Shown: in pieces, positions 8,960 to 17,128 of the stretch
Layout of the letters: each line of letters opens with the position of its first letter
Numbering within the stretch: the first letter of the stretch is position 1
NCBI RefSeq assembly: GCF_007176755.1
Contig: NZ_BJTV01000009.1
Coordinates: 124,001-188,000, forward strand
Direction of reading: 5' to 3'
DNA: 64,000 nt
From: Streptomyces sp. 1-11
GTDB lineage: Bacteria > Actinomycetota > Actinomycetes > Streptomycetales > Streptomycetaceae
Translations under genes and position numbers: made by a program
The notes under the pieces: generated by a model
What the model was told of the DNA's origin: nothing
The model's database searches: none
The model's input: the letters and a program-made list of their open reading frames with translations, nothing else

Positions 8960-10318
8960 TCACTCTCCTCTGGTCCATGCCAGGAACCGGCTGAACAGAC
9001 CGGGCCTCCCCTTGGGCGCTGCCGCGGCCGCGGCGTGCGGCGCGGGGTTCGGGACCCGGTGCCCGGCGCCCGCGGCGGGCTGCGGCACGGGCGCCTGCGA
9101 GGGCATGACGTTGCGGGGCGTGAACCGCACCGGGAGGGTCACCAGGGACCGGCTCCAGGGCGCGGGAACCCAGTTCAGGTCCTTGAACGGAACCCGGACC
9201 TCGACGTCGGGCAGCCGGTTGAGCAGCGACTCGACGGCGGTGACCGCGATCACGAACGCCGGGTCCTTGGCCGGGCAGGCGTGCGGCCCGGCGCCGAACG
9301 CCAGGTGCGCCTTGGCGCTGAGCTGTTCGCGGTGCTCGGCCAGCCGGGGGTCGGTGTTGGCCGCGGCGAAGGAGATCAGCACCGGGTCGTTGGCCCGCAC
9401 GGTCCGCGCGCCCAGCTCCACGTCGTGAGTGGGGTAGTGGGCGGCGTAGTTGGCGATCGGGGCGTAGTTCCACAGCACCTGGGTGACCGCGTCCTCGACC
9501 GGCAGTCCGGCCTGCCAGTCCTCCCCGAGGATCAGGGCGCCGGCGCTGCCTATGGTCGCCGACAGGGGAGCCGTGCCACCGGAGAGCAGCGTCACCAGCT
9601 GGTGCAGCACCTCCTCGTCGGTGAGCTGCGCGGAGTGCTCCATCAGACGGGTCGTCAGGTCGTCGCCGGGGCGGCGCCGCTTCAGCGCGATCAGCTCGCC
9701 GAGCGCCTCGCCCAGCACCTGGTCCGCGCCGGCCGTGCCGTCGAAGATGCCGCTGATGCCGACGATGACGCGGTCACCGATCTCGGGCGGGCACCCGAAC
9801 AGGTCGCTGAAGACCAGCAGCGGCAGCGGCTGGGCGTACTCGGCCATCAGCTCGGCCTGCCCGAGCCGGTCGGAACTGAACCGGCTGATCAGGTAGTCGG
9901 CCGACTGCTGGGTCTGCCGCACGAGCTGCAGCTCGTTGACGCCGGCCAGACTGTCGGTGACCGCCTGCCGCAGCCGGGCGTGCGCCGCCCCGTCGCTGAA
10001 CAGCGCGTTGGGCCGGTAACCCATCATCGGCAGGGCCGGGCTGTCCGCGGGCACGCGCCCCTCGTTCAGCGCCCGCCAGCGCCGCGAGTCGCGGACGAAC
10101 GAGGCCGGGTTCTGCAGGATGTACAGGGCGGCGTCGTAGCTGGTGACCAGCTCGACCTCGACTCCCGGCGCGATGTCCACCGGTGCGCTGGGGCCGAGGC
10201 GGCGCAGCTGTTCGTAGTGGGCGTCCGGATCGGAGCCGAACTCGGGCCCGTAGAGCGGGACGTTGCCGTGCGCGGGGCAGCCGGGCGGGGGCCCCTGGAT
10301 GCCGGGAGGCTGCTGCAT
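8960..10318 (-). CDS. CYP157-like cytochrome P450 lacking the ExxR motif
   Basis: The heme loop is intact (FGAGPHACPAK, Cys about residue 348), but where every ordinary P450 has ExxR the K-helix reads TQVLWNYAP, with Gln280 and Trp283 replacing Glu and Arg. The I-helix is also unusual (SGGTAPLSATIG). Loss of ExxR is the known hallmark of the CYP157 family, which occurs in Streptomyces conservons. A ~50-residue Pro/Ala-rich tail ends in a short amphipathic GLFSRFLAWTRGE segment. ATG 10318 is behind GGAG, 13 bases from the cvnD stop. Whether it hydroxylates anything or acts as a binding partner is open. Confidence 0.88.
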   Translation of the reverse strand: MQQPPGIQGPPPGCPAHGNVPLYGPEFGSDPDAHYEQLRRLGPSAPVDIAPGVEVELVTSYDAALYILQNPASFVRDSRRWRALNEGRVPADSPALPMMGYRPNALFSDGAAHARLRQAVTDSLAGVNELQLVRQTQQSADYLISRFSSDRLGQAELMAEYAQPLPLLVFSDLFGCPPEIGDRVIVGISGIFDGTAGADQVLGEALGELIALKRRRPGDDLTTRLMEHSAQLTDEEVLHQLVTLLSGGTAPLSATIGSAGALILGEDWQAGLPVEDAVTQVLWNYAPIANYAAHYPTHDVELGARTVRANDPVLISFAAANTDPRLAEHREQLSAKAHLAFGAGPHACPAKDPAFVIAVTAVESLLNRLPDVEVRVPFKDLNWVPAPWSRSLVTLPVRFTPRNVMPSQAPVPQPAAGAGHRVPNPAPHAAAAAAPKGRPGLFSRFLAWTRGE

Positions 10319-10331
10319 ATGGGGGTGGCTC

Positions 10332-10892
10332 CTAGTCGAGAAGGGAAAGAAGGTGGTGGACGAGGGTGATCAGAGCCTGTGCCGACGACTGCTGGTCGCG
10401 TACGTCGCAGGCGACCACGGGGGTCCGCTCGGACAGGTTGAGCGCCTCGCGGATCTCAGCGAGCGGATAGTCGGTCGTGCCCTCGAAGTGGTTGACGCCG
10501 ATGGCGTACGTCAGACCGAACCGCTCGACCAGGTCGAGGACCGGGAAGGAGTCCGAAAGCCGCTCGGGGTCGACGAGCACCAGCGCGCCGAGCGCGCCCC
10601 GGGACAGCTCCTCCCACATCTCCTTGAAGCGCTCCTGACCGGGCGTGCCGAAGAGGTAGAGCACCACCTCGTCGCTGATGGTCAGGCGGCCGAAGTCCAT
10701 GGCGACCGTCGTGGTCGTCTTGTCCGGGGTTCCGGACAGGTCGTCGAAGCCCACGCTGGCCTCGGTGATCTCCTCCTCGGTCCGCAAGGGCTCGATCTCG
10801 GAGATGCTCCCGATGCACGTGGTCTTCCCGACCCCGAAGTGCCCCACCACGAGGATCTTGACCGCAGTGAGAACACCTGAATCCAGGTACAC
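10332..10892 (-). CDS. cvnD: Conservon GTPase CvnD
   Basis: This 186-residue small GTPase of the Streptomyces CvnD/MglA-like type carries a P-loop GHFGVGKT at residues 17-24, a switch region rich in Thr (TTTTVAMDFG) and GTPGQ at 82-86. The NKxD base-recognition motif is replaced by NHFE at 134-137. The start is GTG 10892, three bases after the cvnC stop. In conservons, CvnD works with the CvnA kinase-like protein, CvnB roadblock protein and CvnC at the membrane, forming a G-protein-like signalling complex. A P450 gene follows, as in several conservons. Confidence 0.93.
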   Translation of the reverse strand: MYLDSGVLTAVKILVVGHFGVGKTTCIGSISEIEPLRTEEEITEASVGFDDLSGTPDKTTTTVAMDFGRLTISDEVVLYLFGTPGQERFKEMWEELSRGALGALVLVDPERLSDSFPVLDLVERFGLTYAIGVNHFEGTTDYPLAEIREALNLSERTPVVACDVRDQQSSAQALITLVHHLLSLLD

Positions 10893-10895
10893 GAA

Positions 10896-11273
10896 TCACG
10901 CTCCGAATCGGGCTTTGAGGCCGTCGAGTACGGCGTTGAGCACTTCCCGGTCGACGCGTTCGGCGGGTGGAACCGGCTTACGCGCGATGATGTGACCGCT
11001 CTCCTCCATCTGCGCCAGGAGAATCCGCACGATCCCCAGCGGCAGATGCGTGTGCCCGGCCACTTCGGCCACGGAGAGAAAGCCCTCCTCCACCAGTTCC
11101 AGAACCCGGCGCGCCTCCGGGGAAAGCGTGCGCGCCGAGGCTCCGGCACCTTCTTGCGCGGACACCAGCGTGGTGCGCTCGTAGGTATTGTCCGGTGGCA
11201 GCGACCGCCCGTTGGTGATCACGAAGAGCGGGACTAATGCCGACGTCAGCTCGAGTTCCGGCTCGTCATTCAC
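10896..11273 (-). CDS. cvnC: Conservon protein CvnC (DUF742)
   Basis: GTG 11273 overlaps the cvnB stop by four bases (GTGA), giving 125 residues. The frame stays open far upstream, but that is an extension over cvnB. The N-terminal half has LVPLFVITNGRS and YERTTLVS; the C-terminal half is a winged-helix-like domain with LSVAEVAGHTHLPLGIVRILLAQM, typical of DUF742. CvnC binds the other conservon proteins and in some cases regulates transcription; its target here is unknown. Confidence 0.92.
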   Translation of the reverse strand: MNDEPELELTSALVPLFVITNGRSLPPDNTYERTTLVSAQEGAGASARTLSPEARRVLELVEEGFLSVAEVAGHTHLPLGIVRILLAQMEESGHIIARKPVPPAERVDREVLNAVLDGLKARFGA

Positions 11274-12109
11274 GTGCGGCTCGCCTCCCCGCGTGGTGCC
11301 ACATATCCGTTCAGCCGGGGCACCACCTGGTGCAGGCGGGTGGTGAACAACTCGATATCGGCGTCGTGTTCGGCGGCCGCCGCCAGGAAGGCGCCCTGCC
11401 CGGCGGAGATCAGGAAGATCCAGCCGTGCTGGAACTCGATGACCGTCTGCCGCCACTGCGCCGCCGCGTCCGGCCCGGCGAACTGCGAAGTGGCCCTGCT
11501 GTAGGCGTGGATGCCGGTCATCGCGGCGGAGATGGTGTCCGCCAGGTCCTGGCTCATGCCGGTGGTGGCGCCGCGCGGCAGGCCGTCGTGGCCCAACAGG
11601 ACGGCGTGCCGAGCGCCTTGCACCTCGGCCACCGCGGCGTCGAGGTCGGCGATCTGGATACCCGTGCCTCCGACGGGCGTCTGCTGGGCGCCGCCCGACG
11701 GGCCGCCGGCGCCGTCGGCGTGCACGCGCGGCGGCGAGGTGAGGTTGTTGCCGAGCCGGGCGACGAGCCGGTGCATGCGGAAGGAGATCTGCTGCATGTC
11801 GACGTCGGGAGCCGCGGCGGCGGCCAGGTAGGCGCCCTGGCCGGCGCCGATCAGGAAGATCCAGCCGTGCGAGAACTCGATGATCGTCTGGTTCCACTGC
11901 CTGTCCGCCCCGGGACCGGCGAAGTGGGAGGTCGCCCGGCTGAGTGACTGCATGCCCGCCATGGCGGCGGAGATGGTCCGCACGTCCTTCTGGTCCATGC
12001 CGTCGGTCGCGCCGCGGGGCAGGCCGTCCGCGGACAGCAGGACGGCGTGACGTGCCTTCGGCACGTTGTGCACGATGTCCTCGAGCATCCACGACAGGTC
12101 AGTGGTCAT
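11270..12109 (-). CDS. cvnB: Conservon roadblock/LC7 protein CvnB, tandem duplication
   Basis: The protein has 279 residues, about twice a usual CvnB (about 130-140). Residues 1-125 and 150-279 are two copies of the same roadblock/LC7 fold: ARHAVLLSADGLPRGAT and ARHAVLLGHDGLPRGAT, then SRATSHFAGP and SRATSQFAGP, and GWIFLIGAGQGAYLAAAA and GWIFLISAGQGAFLAAAA. A Gly/Pro-rich linker joins them. The stop of cvnA overlaps the ATG by four bases. Roadblock proteins dimerise and control the partner GTPase, so this is probably a covalently linked dimer. Confidence 0.93.
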   Translation of the reverse strand: MTTDLSWMLEDIVHNVPKARHAVLLSADGLPRGATDGMDQKDVRTISAAMAGMQSLSRATSHFAGPGADRQWNQTIIEFSHGWIFLIGAGQGAYLAAAAAPDVDMQQISFRMHRLVARLGNNLTSPPRVHADGAGGPSGGAQQTPVGGTGIQIADLDAAVAEVQGARHAVLLGHDGLPRGATTGMSQDLADTISAAMTGIHAYSRATSQFAGPDAAAQWRQTVIEFQHGWIFLISAGQGAFLAAAAEHDADIELFTTRLHQVVPRLNGYVAPRGEASRT

Positions 12110-13287
12110 GCGTCATCGGACCCTTCGGACGGCGCCGAGGCGAGATTGCGGCCCGAGAGCGTGCCGCGCTGGAAGGCTCCCAGGCTCCGGCCGACGGCCC
12201 GGCTGGCCTCCTCCGAGGCCGCCGCGGGCGAGGTGGCGGCGTCCTGGTCGGGAACGCTGGCGATGGGCACCTGGCGGGCGCCCCGGCGGGGCAGACCGTG
12301 CGCGGTGCGGGACACCGGCTCGGGCCGGCCCACGCTGCCGCGGATACCGCTGACCTGGGGCTCCTCGGGCACCGCCGGCTCCTCCTCGGTCCACAGTTCC
12401 TCCGGCAGCAGGACGACCGCCCGCACACCGCCGTAGCGGGAGACGCCGGTGACGTCCACCCGGAATCCGTACTGCCGGGCGAGCAGGCCGATGACCGGGA
12501 AACCGAACTTCGGCTGGTTGCCGAGGTGCGAGAGCCGGGGGCTGTACTCACCGGAGAGCAGTGCGGAGGCCTTCTGCCGGTCCTCGTCGTTCATGCCGAC
12601 ACCGGCGTCGTCGATGACGATGCACAGATTCTTCTGCACCCGCTGGAAATTGATCTCGATCGGCGAGCCCTGCTGGGAAAAGCTGGCAGCGTTGTCAAGA
12701 AGTTCGGCGACCGCGAGGGCGACCGGGGAAACAGCGGACGCCTTGAGCGCGAAACCGGTCTGCTGCATGATTTCGACACGCCGGAAATTACGGATCTGGC
12801 CCTGTGCGCTGCGCACCACGTCGTAAACGCTCGCCGGCTTATTGCGACGGCCCAGGGGTGCACCGCACATCACCGCAATGCCCTGTGCCTTGCGCGCCAT
12901 CTGCGCATTGGCGTGGCTGACCTCCAGGAGATCGCCCAGCACGGAATGGCCGCCGTATTTGCGCTGAATTTCCTCGAGCAGTGCGAGCTGTTCCGCGGCA
13001 AGACTCTGCAGAAAGCGCGCCGATCCCTTGAGAACGGCCTTCGTGCTTTCCTCGGCGGCCTCTTCGGCCTCCGCGATGGTCTTGTCGTGCTCAGCTCTGT
13101 GCTGCTGCAACTCTGCGCTTAAAGCAGCAAGTTGGCTGTCGGCCACGCTCAGCTGCCGGGTGAGTTCGGCCTCGGCCAGGCGCTTCTTCGCGGCCATGGC
13201 CTTGTTGCGACGACTGAGCGCGAGAGCCGCGACGACGGCGATGACCGCCACCGCGACCAGGCACCAAACGAGTGCGTCTCGAAACAT
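12106..13287 (-). CDS. cvnA: Conservon sensor-kinase-like protein CvnA
   Basis: ATG 13287 behind AGGAAAGG gives 393 residues. An N-terminal membrane helix (about 5-27) is followed by a long charged coiled-coil (30-85), then a HATPase domain with N-box ELLDNAASFSQQG, G1 DDAGVGM and a G2-like FGFPVIGLLARQYG. The C-terminal ~100 residues are Pro/Ala/Ser-rich and probably disordered. No histidine phosphorylation motif or external sensor loop is seen. It heads the operon cvnA-B-C-D, two P450s and hydratase. The family acts as the membrane receptor-like subunit of conservon complexes. Confidence 0.92.
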   Translation of the reverse strand: MFRDALVWCLVAVAVIAVVAALALSRRNKAMAAKKRLAEAELTRQLSVADSQLAALSAELQQHRAEHDKTIAEAEEAAEESTKAVLKGSARFLQSLAAEQLALLEEIQRKYGGHSVLGDLLEVSHANAQMARKAQGIAVMCGAPLGRRNKPASVYDVVRSAQGQIRNFRRVEIMQQTGFALKASAVSPVALAVAELLDNAASFSQQGSPIEINFQRVQKNLCIVIDDAGVGMNDEDRQKASALLSGEYSPRLSHLGNQPKFGFPVIGLLARQYGFRVDVTGVSRYGGVRAVVLLPEELWTEEEPAVPEEPQVSGIRGSVGRPEPVSRTAHGLPRRGARQVPIASVPDQDAATSPAAASEEASRAVGRSLGAFQRGTLSGRNLASAPSEGSDDA

Positions 13288-13764
13288 GGATACCTTTCCT
13301 ATGTGTAGCCTGCAGCCACCCATGGACGGATGTCGGGGGAATCCGTCACACAACCGCTCGGAACCACCCGGCCGACTTCCGGTCGAGAAGCCGTTCCGAG
13401 TGCAGCGCCCGAGCCGAGTGGACCAAGGTCGCAGACGCGGGGATGCTATCACCGACTTGGTGAAACGTTTGCCACCAGGACTGCCCGTAACAGGCCCTGC
13501 GGACATGCGGGTTCCGCCTGTTCCGCGGACGTACCGGCTGTCGCGCGCACCCCGGTGACCACCGGTTGTTCGCCGGGCCGCCCGTTGAATGCGCGGCGGT
13601 CGTCATTTTCCCGACACACCGCCGGACTCATTGCCCTTTGTCGGACTTGACGTCCCGTGCTCCCGTATGTGCCGGAACACGTTCGCCTTTTTCACCGTCG
13701 CGGGCTCGCGGGACGAGATCATCCCGGCTCCGCGCCGGACCGCGGCGGACGCCGACGGGCGCCG
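13288..13764. other. Non-coding gap upstream of the conservon
   Basis: The 477 bases lie between the cvnA start and the end of the isomerase-like gene on the same strand. Base composition is slightly more AT-rich than coding DNA around 13440-13480 and 13600-13690, which fits a promoter for the conservon. I find no convincing gene, RNA or repeat. Confidence 0.5.
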
Positions 13765-14445
13765 TCAGCCGAACAGCGGGAAGCGGTGCGCCGCCGCGCC
13801 CAGCGCGCCGCGATCGGCGTCGGTGAGCGCGGCCCGTCCCGTGCCCACGCGCGCGTAGTGGCTGTCGCTCCACCAGGGCGGCGCGGGCCGGCCGAGCAGG
13901 CCGTCGAGGGTGGCGCGGACCGCGGCGAGTCCCTCGGCGGACGGGCCGGGGGCCGGCGGGAGCCGGACGACCATGTCGAGATGGTGGACGGTCGCCTCCA
14001 CCGCGAGGGTGGTCATCAGATCGCCCGCCGTCAGGACGTGCCCCTGGGTCGCCACCCGCGCGGCGGGGTCGGCGCAGGCCGCCGCGTGCCCGGCCGCGGT
14101 CACGGTCTCCGTGTAGAGGTCGCGCAGTTGGCGGAAGTCGAGGAACATGCTCGCGCTCACCCGCGCCCAGCGCCGGCCGTTCGCCGCTCCCGGGGCGTCC
14201 GGCCGCCAGTCCGTCCAGTAGGTCACCGCGTCCCGGTCCGCCGGCTCCTCGCACGGGGTGTGCAGGGCGACCAGGCCGCGCCGGGCGTCCTCCAGGCAGT
14301 GCAGGACGAGATCGCGGACCGCCCAGCCGGTGCAGCCGGTCGGCAGCCACGACTCCTCGTCGCCCAGTTCCGCCACGACCGCCGACGCGGTCTCGTAGGC
14401 CGCGCGCAGCGCCGCCGCCGGGTCTGTGGTGAGACCGCCGGTCAT
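13765..14445 (-). CDS. Maleylpyruvate isomerase N-terminal domain protein (mycothiol-dependent/DinB-like)
   Basis: The 226 residues show the actinobacterial TIGR03083/MDMPI pattern: an N-terminal four-helix DinB-like bundle with GCTGWAVRDLVLHCLEDARRGL, and a later TTLAVEATVHHLDMVV. The spaced histidines (LHC and VHHLD) match the metal site of mycothiol-dependent enzymes. The ATG at 14445 overlaps the stop of the upstream membrane protein gene by four bases. The family includes mycothiol S-transferases and isomerases; the substrate cannot be told. Confidence 0.8.
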   Translation of the reverse strand: MTGGLTTDPAAALRAAYETASAVVAELGDEESWLPTGCTGWAVRDLVLHCLEDARRGLVALHTPCEEPADRDAVTYWTDWRPDAPGAANGRRWARVSASMFLDFRQLRDLYTETVTAAGHAAACADPAARVATQGHVLTAGDLMTTLAVEATVHHLDMVVRLPPAPGPSAEGLAAVRATLDGLLGRPAPPWWSDSHYARVGTGRAALTDADRGALGAAAHRFPLFG

Positions 14446-14996
14446 GCGGACCGAGGGGTGCCGCCGGCGGCGCCGGGCTCGCGCCGGTGACCGGCCAGCG
14501 CCGACCGCATCCGGCGCAGCCTCCGGTGCTGGAGGTTGCCGTAGGGGATGGACCAGCCGAGGAAGACCACGGTGAGCAGCGCGAGGCCCAGGGTCTGGCG
14601 CGGCCCGGCGGTCAGCGCCGTCAGTACCGTCACCGCGCAGAAGAGCAGGACGAGCCCGATCTGGGCCGGGACGCGGTGCCGGGTGCGGTGCAGGCGCTGC
14701 TCCACCAGGGCGCGCATCGACTCGCGCTCCGCCGGGTCGGTGGGGGCCTCGCCCCGGCGCAGCCTGCCCTCCAGCGCGACGAGCCGGTCCGTGGAACCCC
14801 CGGCCGCACGCCTTTCCCGGCGGCGTGTCGACACCACCACGGCGATGGCCCCCAGCGAGCACAGCACCGTCCGCACCAGGATCGAGACCCACGAACGGGA
14901 CGGGTACAGACACCAGATCAGGGCGGTGGCGAGCAGGGTGGACACGGTGATCTGCAGCCACAGGTGCCGGCCCATGAGGTCGTTCAGACGCTCCAC
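14442..14996 (-). CDS. Small integral membrane protein
   Basis: GTG 14996 behind GGGCGGGG gives 184 residues; ATG 14975 is an alternative start. Four hydrophobic segments occur as two hairpins: WLQITVSTLLATALIW and a second before STRRRERR, then IGLVLLFCAVTVLTAL and LGLALLTVVFLGW. A charged cytosolic loop (RLVALEGRLRRGEAP ... QRLHRTRHR) lies between them. No known family is recognised. It is coupled to the isomerase-like gene downstream and follows another small membrane protein by 14 bases. Confidence 0.65.
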   Translation of the reverse strand: MERLNDLMGRHLWLQITVSTLLATALIWCLYPSRSWVSILVRTVLCSLGAIAVVVSTRRRERRAAGGSTDRLVALEGRLRRGEAPTDPAERESMRALVEQRLHRTRHRVPAQIGLVLLFCAVTVLTALTAGPRQTLGLALLTVVFLGWSIPYGNLQHRRLRRMRSALAGHRREPGAAGGTPRSA

Positions 14997-15010
14997 GGCC
15001 CCGCCCGCTC

Positions 15011-15268
15011 TCAGCGGCGCGGCCGGCGGCGGCCGGCCGCCCGGGCGGTCAGCGCCACGGCGAGCAGGACCCAGGCCACGGCGCTGTACGCCCAGGCCGT
15101 CGTCCCGCGCACCGCGCCGGCCACGCTCCACACCGCCCAGAGGGCGAGGACGGCACATCCGGCCGTCCACGCGATGTCGGTGATCCGGGCGCGTAACTGG
15201 GCATGTTGCGCGGTGCCCGGTTCGAGGTCACCGAGCCCCCGGTCCTGTGCTGTCCCCTGCGGTGTCAC
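15011..15268 (-). CDS. Small two-helix membrane protein
   Basis: GTG 15268 has an excellent ribosome site (GGGAGGAG, 8 bases away) and gives 85 residues. Two hydrophobic helices (ITDIAWTAGCAVLALWAVW and TAWAYSAVAWVLLAVALT) end in a basic tail AGRRRPRR. It is the first gene of a three-gene unit with the membrane protein and isomerase-like gene. Function unknown. Confidence 0.6.
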   Translation of the reverse strand: MTPQGTAQDRGLGDLEPGTAQHAQLRARITDIAWTAGCAVLALWAVWSVAGAVRGTTAWAYSAVAWVLLAVALTARAAGRRRPRR

Positions 15269-15403
15269 GGCCAGTCTCCTCCCGTGCCGGCGTCCTGGAC
15301 CGGTCGCGTACCCGGCCGCGGTACGAGCATGTCGCCAAACACCGGGCCCGATACGGAAGTTGGTGATCCGGTTCACGGCGGCGCCGCCGCGTCGCGCCGC
15401 CCG

Positions 15404-16219
15404 TCACACCCGGCTCGACGTGGCCGTGTCAGCGGACAGCCGCTGGGCGGCGTAGATCGGGAGGACCGAGAGCAGGACGAGGACGGCGGCCACGACGTTC
15501 ACCACGGGCGCCTGCTGCGGGCGGGTCATGTTGCCGAAGATCCAGATGGGCAGGGTCTCGATGCCGGGTCCCGCGGTGAAGGTCGTGACCACGATCTCGT
15601 CGAAGGACAGGGCGAAGGCGAGCAGACCGCCGGCCAGCAGCGCCGAGCGCACCAGCGGGAAGGTGACGTCGGCGAAGGCACGGAAGGAACTCGCACCGAG
15701 GTCCATCGCCGCCTCCTCGTACGAGGCCGCCGTCCGCCGCAGCCGCGCCACGACGTTGTTGAAGACCACGACGATGCAGAAGGTCGCGTGACCGACGATC
15801 ACGGTGAACAAACCGAGGCCCACGCCGAGCGGCTTCAGGACGGTGCCGAAAGCCGAGTTCAGGGCGATGCCCGTGACGATGCCGGGCAGGGCGATCGGCA
15901 GCACCACCACGAAGGACACCGTGCCGCGGCCGAAGAAGCGGTGCCGGGCCACCGCGAAGGCGATCAGCGTGCCGAGTGCCAGCGCGATGGCCGTGGCCCC
16001 CACGCCCGCCTTCACCGACACCCACAGCGCGGCGCGCGCACCGGAGTTGTCCGCGGCCACCGACCACCAGTGCAGGGTGAGTCCGGGCGGCGGCCAGCTC
16101 GCGCTGCGGTCGGGGTTCAGGGAGTTGACGAGGACGAGCAGCAGCGGGACGTAGATCACCGCGAAGCCGAGTGCGGCGCCCAGACGCAGGGCGATCCGCG
16201 CGGTGCGGCCGAGATGCAT
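15404..16219 (-). CDS. potC: Polyamine-type ABC transporter permease (PotC-like)
   Basis: The 271-residue protein has six hydrophobic segments and a binding-protein-dependent permease EAA loop, EEAAMDLGASSFRAFADVTFPL region near residues 175-195, which docks on the ATPase. It is the last gene of the importer operon, 12 bases after the other permease. Placement with a lipoprotein, an ATPase with a C-terminal TOBE-like region and a PotB-like permease points to spermidine/putrescine uptake; exact substrate inferred. Confidence 0.88.
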   Translation of the reverse strand: MHLGRTARIALRLGAALGFAVIYVPLLLVLVNSLNPDRSASWPPPGLTLHWWSVAADNSGARAALWVSVKAGVGATAIALALGTLIAFAVARHRFFGRGTVSFVVVLPIALPGIVTGIALNSAFGTVLKPLGVGLGLFTVIVGHATFCIVVVFNNVVARLRRTAASYEEAAMDLGASSFRAFADVTFPLVRSALLAGGLLAFALSFDEIVVTTFTAGPGIETLPIWIFGNMTRPQQAPVVNVVAAVLVLLSVLPIYAAQRLSADTATSSRV

Positions 16220-16231
16220 GGCGCTCCTCCT

Positions 16232-17125
16232 CTAGAGGTTGTTCAGGGCGCCCGTGCGGCGGATCGCCAGCAGGTACAGGACGATCACGACGACGGGGAC
16301 GGTGCCGAGCGCGGCGGCCATGGGCAGGTTGAGTTCGACGTTGGAGTACACGAGGTTGCCGATCAGCTGGGTCTTGCCGCCGACGATCTGCACGGTGATG
16401 TAGTCGCCGAGGCTGAGCGAGAAGGTGAAGACCGAGCCGGCGGCGACCGAGGGCAGCACCATGGGCAGGACCACCGAGCGGAACGTGCGGCCGGCCCGCG
16501 CGCCGAGGTCGGCGGAGGCGTCGAGCAGGTTGTCCGGCAACTGCTCCAGGGCCGTGTGGACGGGCAGGATCATGTACGGCAGCCACAGATAGGTCAGGGT
16601 GAGCACGGTGGCGGGCAGCCCGAAACCCGGACCGCTCAGCCCGAACGGCCGGAGCATCCAGTCGGCCAGACCACCCTCGGCGAGGATGAGCCGCCAGGCG
16701 TACACCTTGACGAGGTAGCTCGCCCAGAGCGGCGTCAGGATGGCCACCACGAGCAGCGGACGCCACCGGGGCCGGGCCACCCGCGCGGTGTAGAAGGCGA
16801 CCGGGAAGGCGATCAGCGCGCACAGCGCGGTCACCGCCAGGGCCACGCCGACGCTGCGCAGCACCACCTGCCGGAACACCGGTGTGGTGAACAGCGCGTG
16901 GAAGTTGTCCGTCGACCAGACCTTCACCACCTCGGAGGTGAAGGAGTCCGTCGTCCAGAACGCCGAGACGAACAGGACCGCCAGCGAACCGAGGTAGAGG
17001 ACGGTGAGCCACAGCAGCGGGGCGGTGAGCAGGAGGGTCAGGCGCAGCCGGGGCCTGCGGTGCAGCGTCCCGGCGAGCCGCCGGACGGTGCCCCGTCCGG
17101 CGGCCGTCGTCACATCGGTCGTCAC
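16232..17125 (-). CDS. potB: Polyamine-type ABC transporter permease (PotB-like)
   Basis: This is a 297-residue permease with a basic N-terminus, six hydrophobic segments and an EAA loop DASADLGARAGRTFRSVVLPM near residues 198-218. The start ATG 17125 comes three bases after the stop of the solute-binding lipoprotein gene. Together with PotC it forms the membrane channel of the importer. Confidence 0.88.
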   Translation of the reverse strand: MTTDVTTAAGRGTVRRLAGTLHRRPRLRLTLLLTAPLLWLTVLYLGSLAVLFVSAFWTTDSFTSEVVKVWSTDNFHALFTTPVFRQVVLRSVGVALAVTALCALIAFPVAFYTARVARPRWRPLLVVAILTPLWASYLVKVYAWRLILAEGGLADWMLRPFGLSGPGFGLPATVLTLTYLWLPYMILPVHTALEQLPDNLLDASADLGARAGRTFRSVVLPMVLPSVAAGSVFTFSLSLGDYITVQIVGGKTQLIGNLVYSNVELNLPMAAALGTVPVVVIVLYLLAIRRTGALNNL

Positions 17126-17128
17126 CGC

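Noticed and set aside
13288..13764. A riboswitch or small RNA upstream of cvnA
   Set aside because: There is no recognisable conserved core or strong stem set; the region is better described as promoter DNA.
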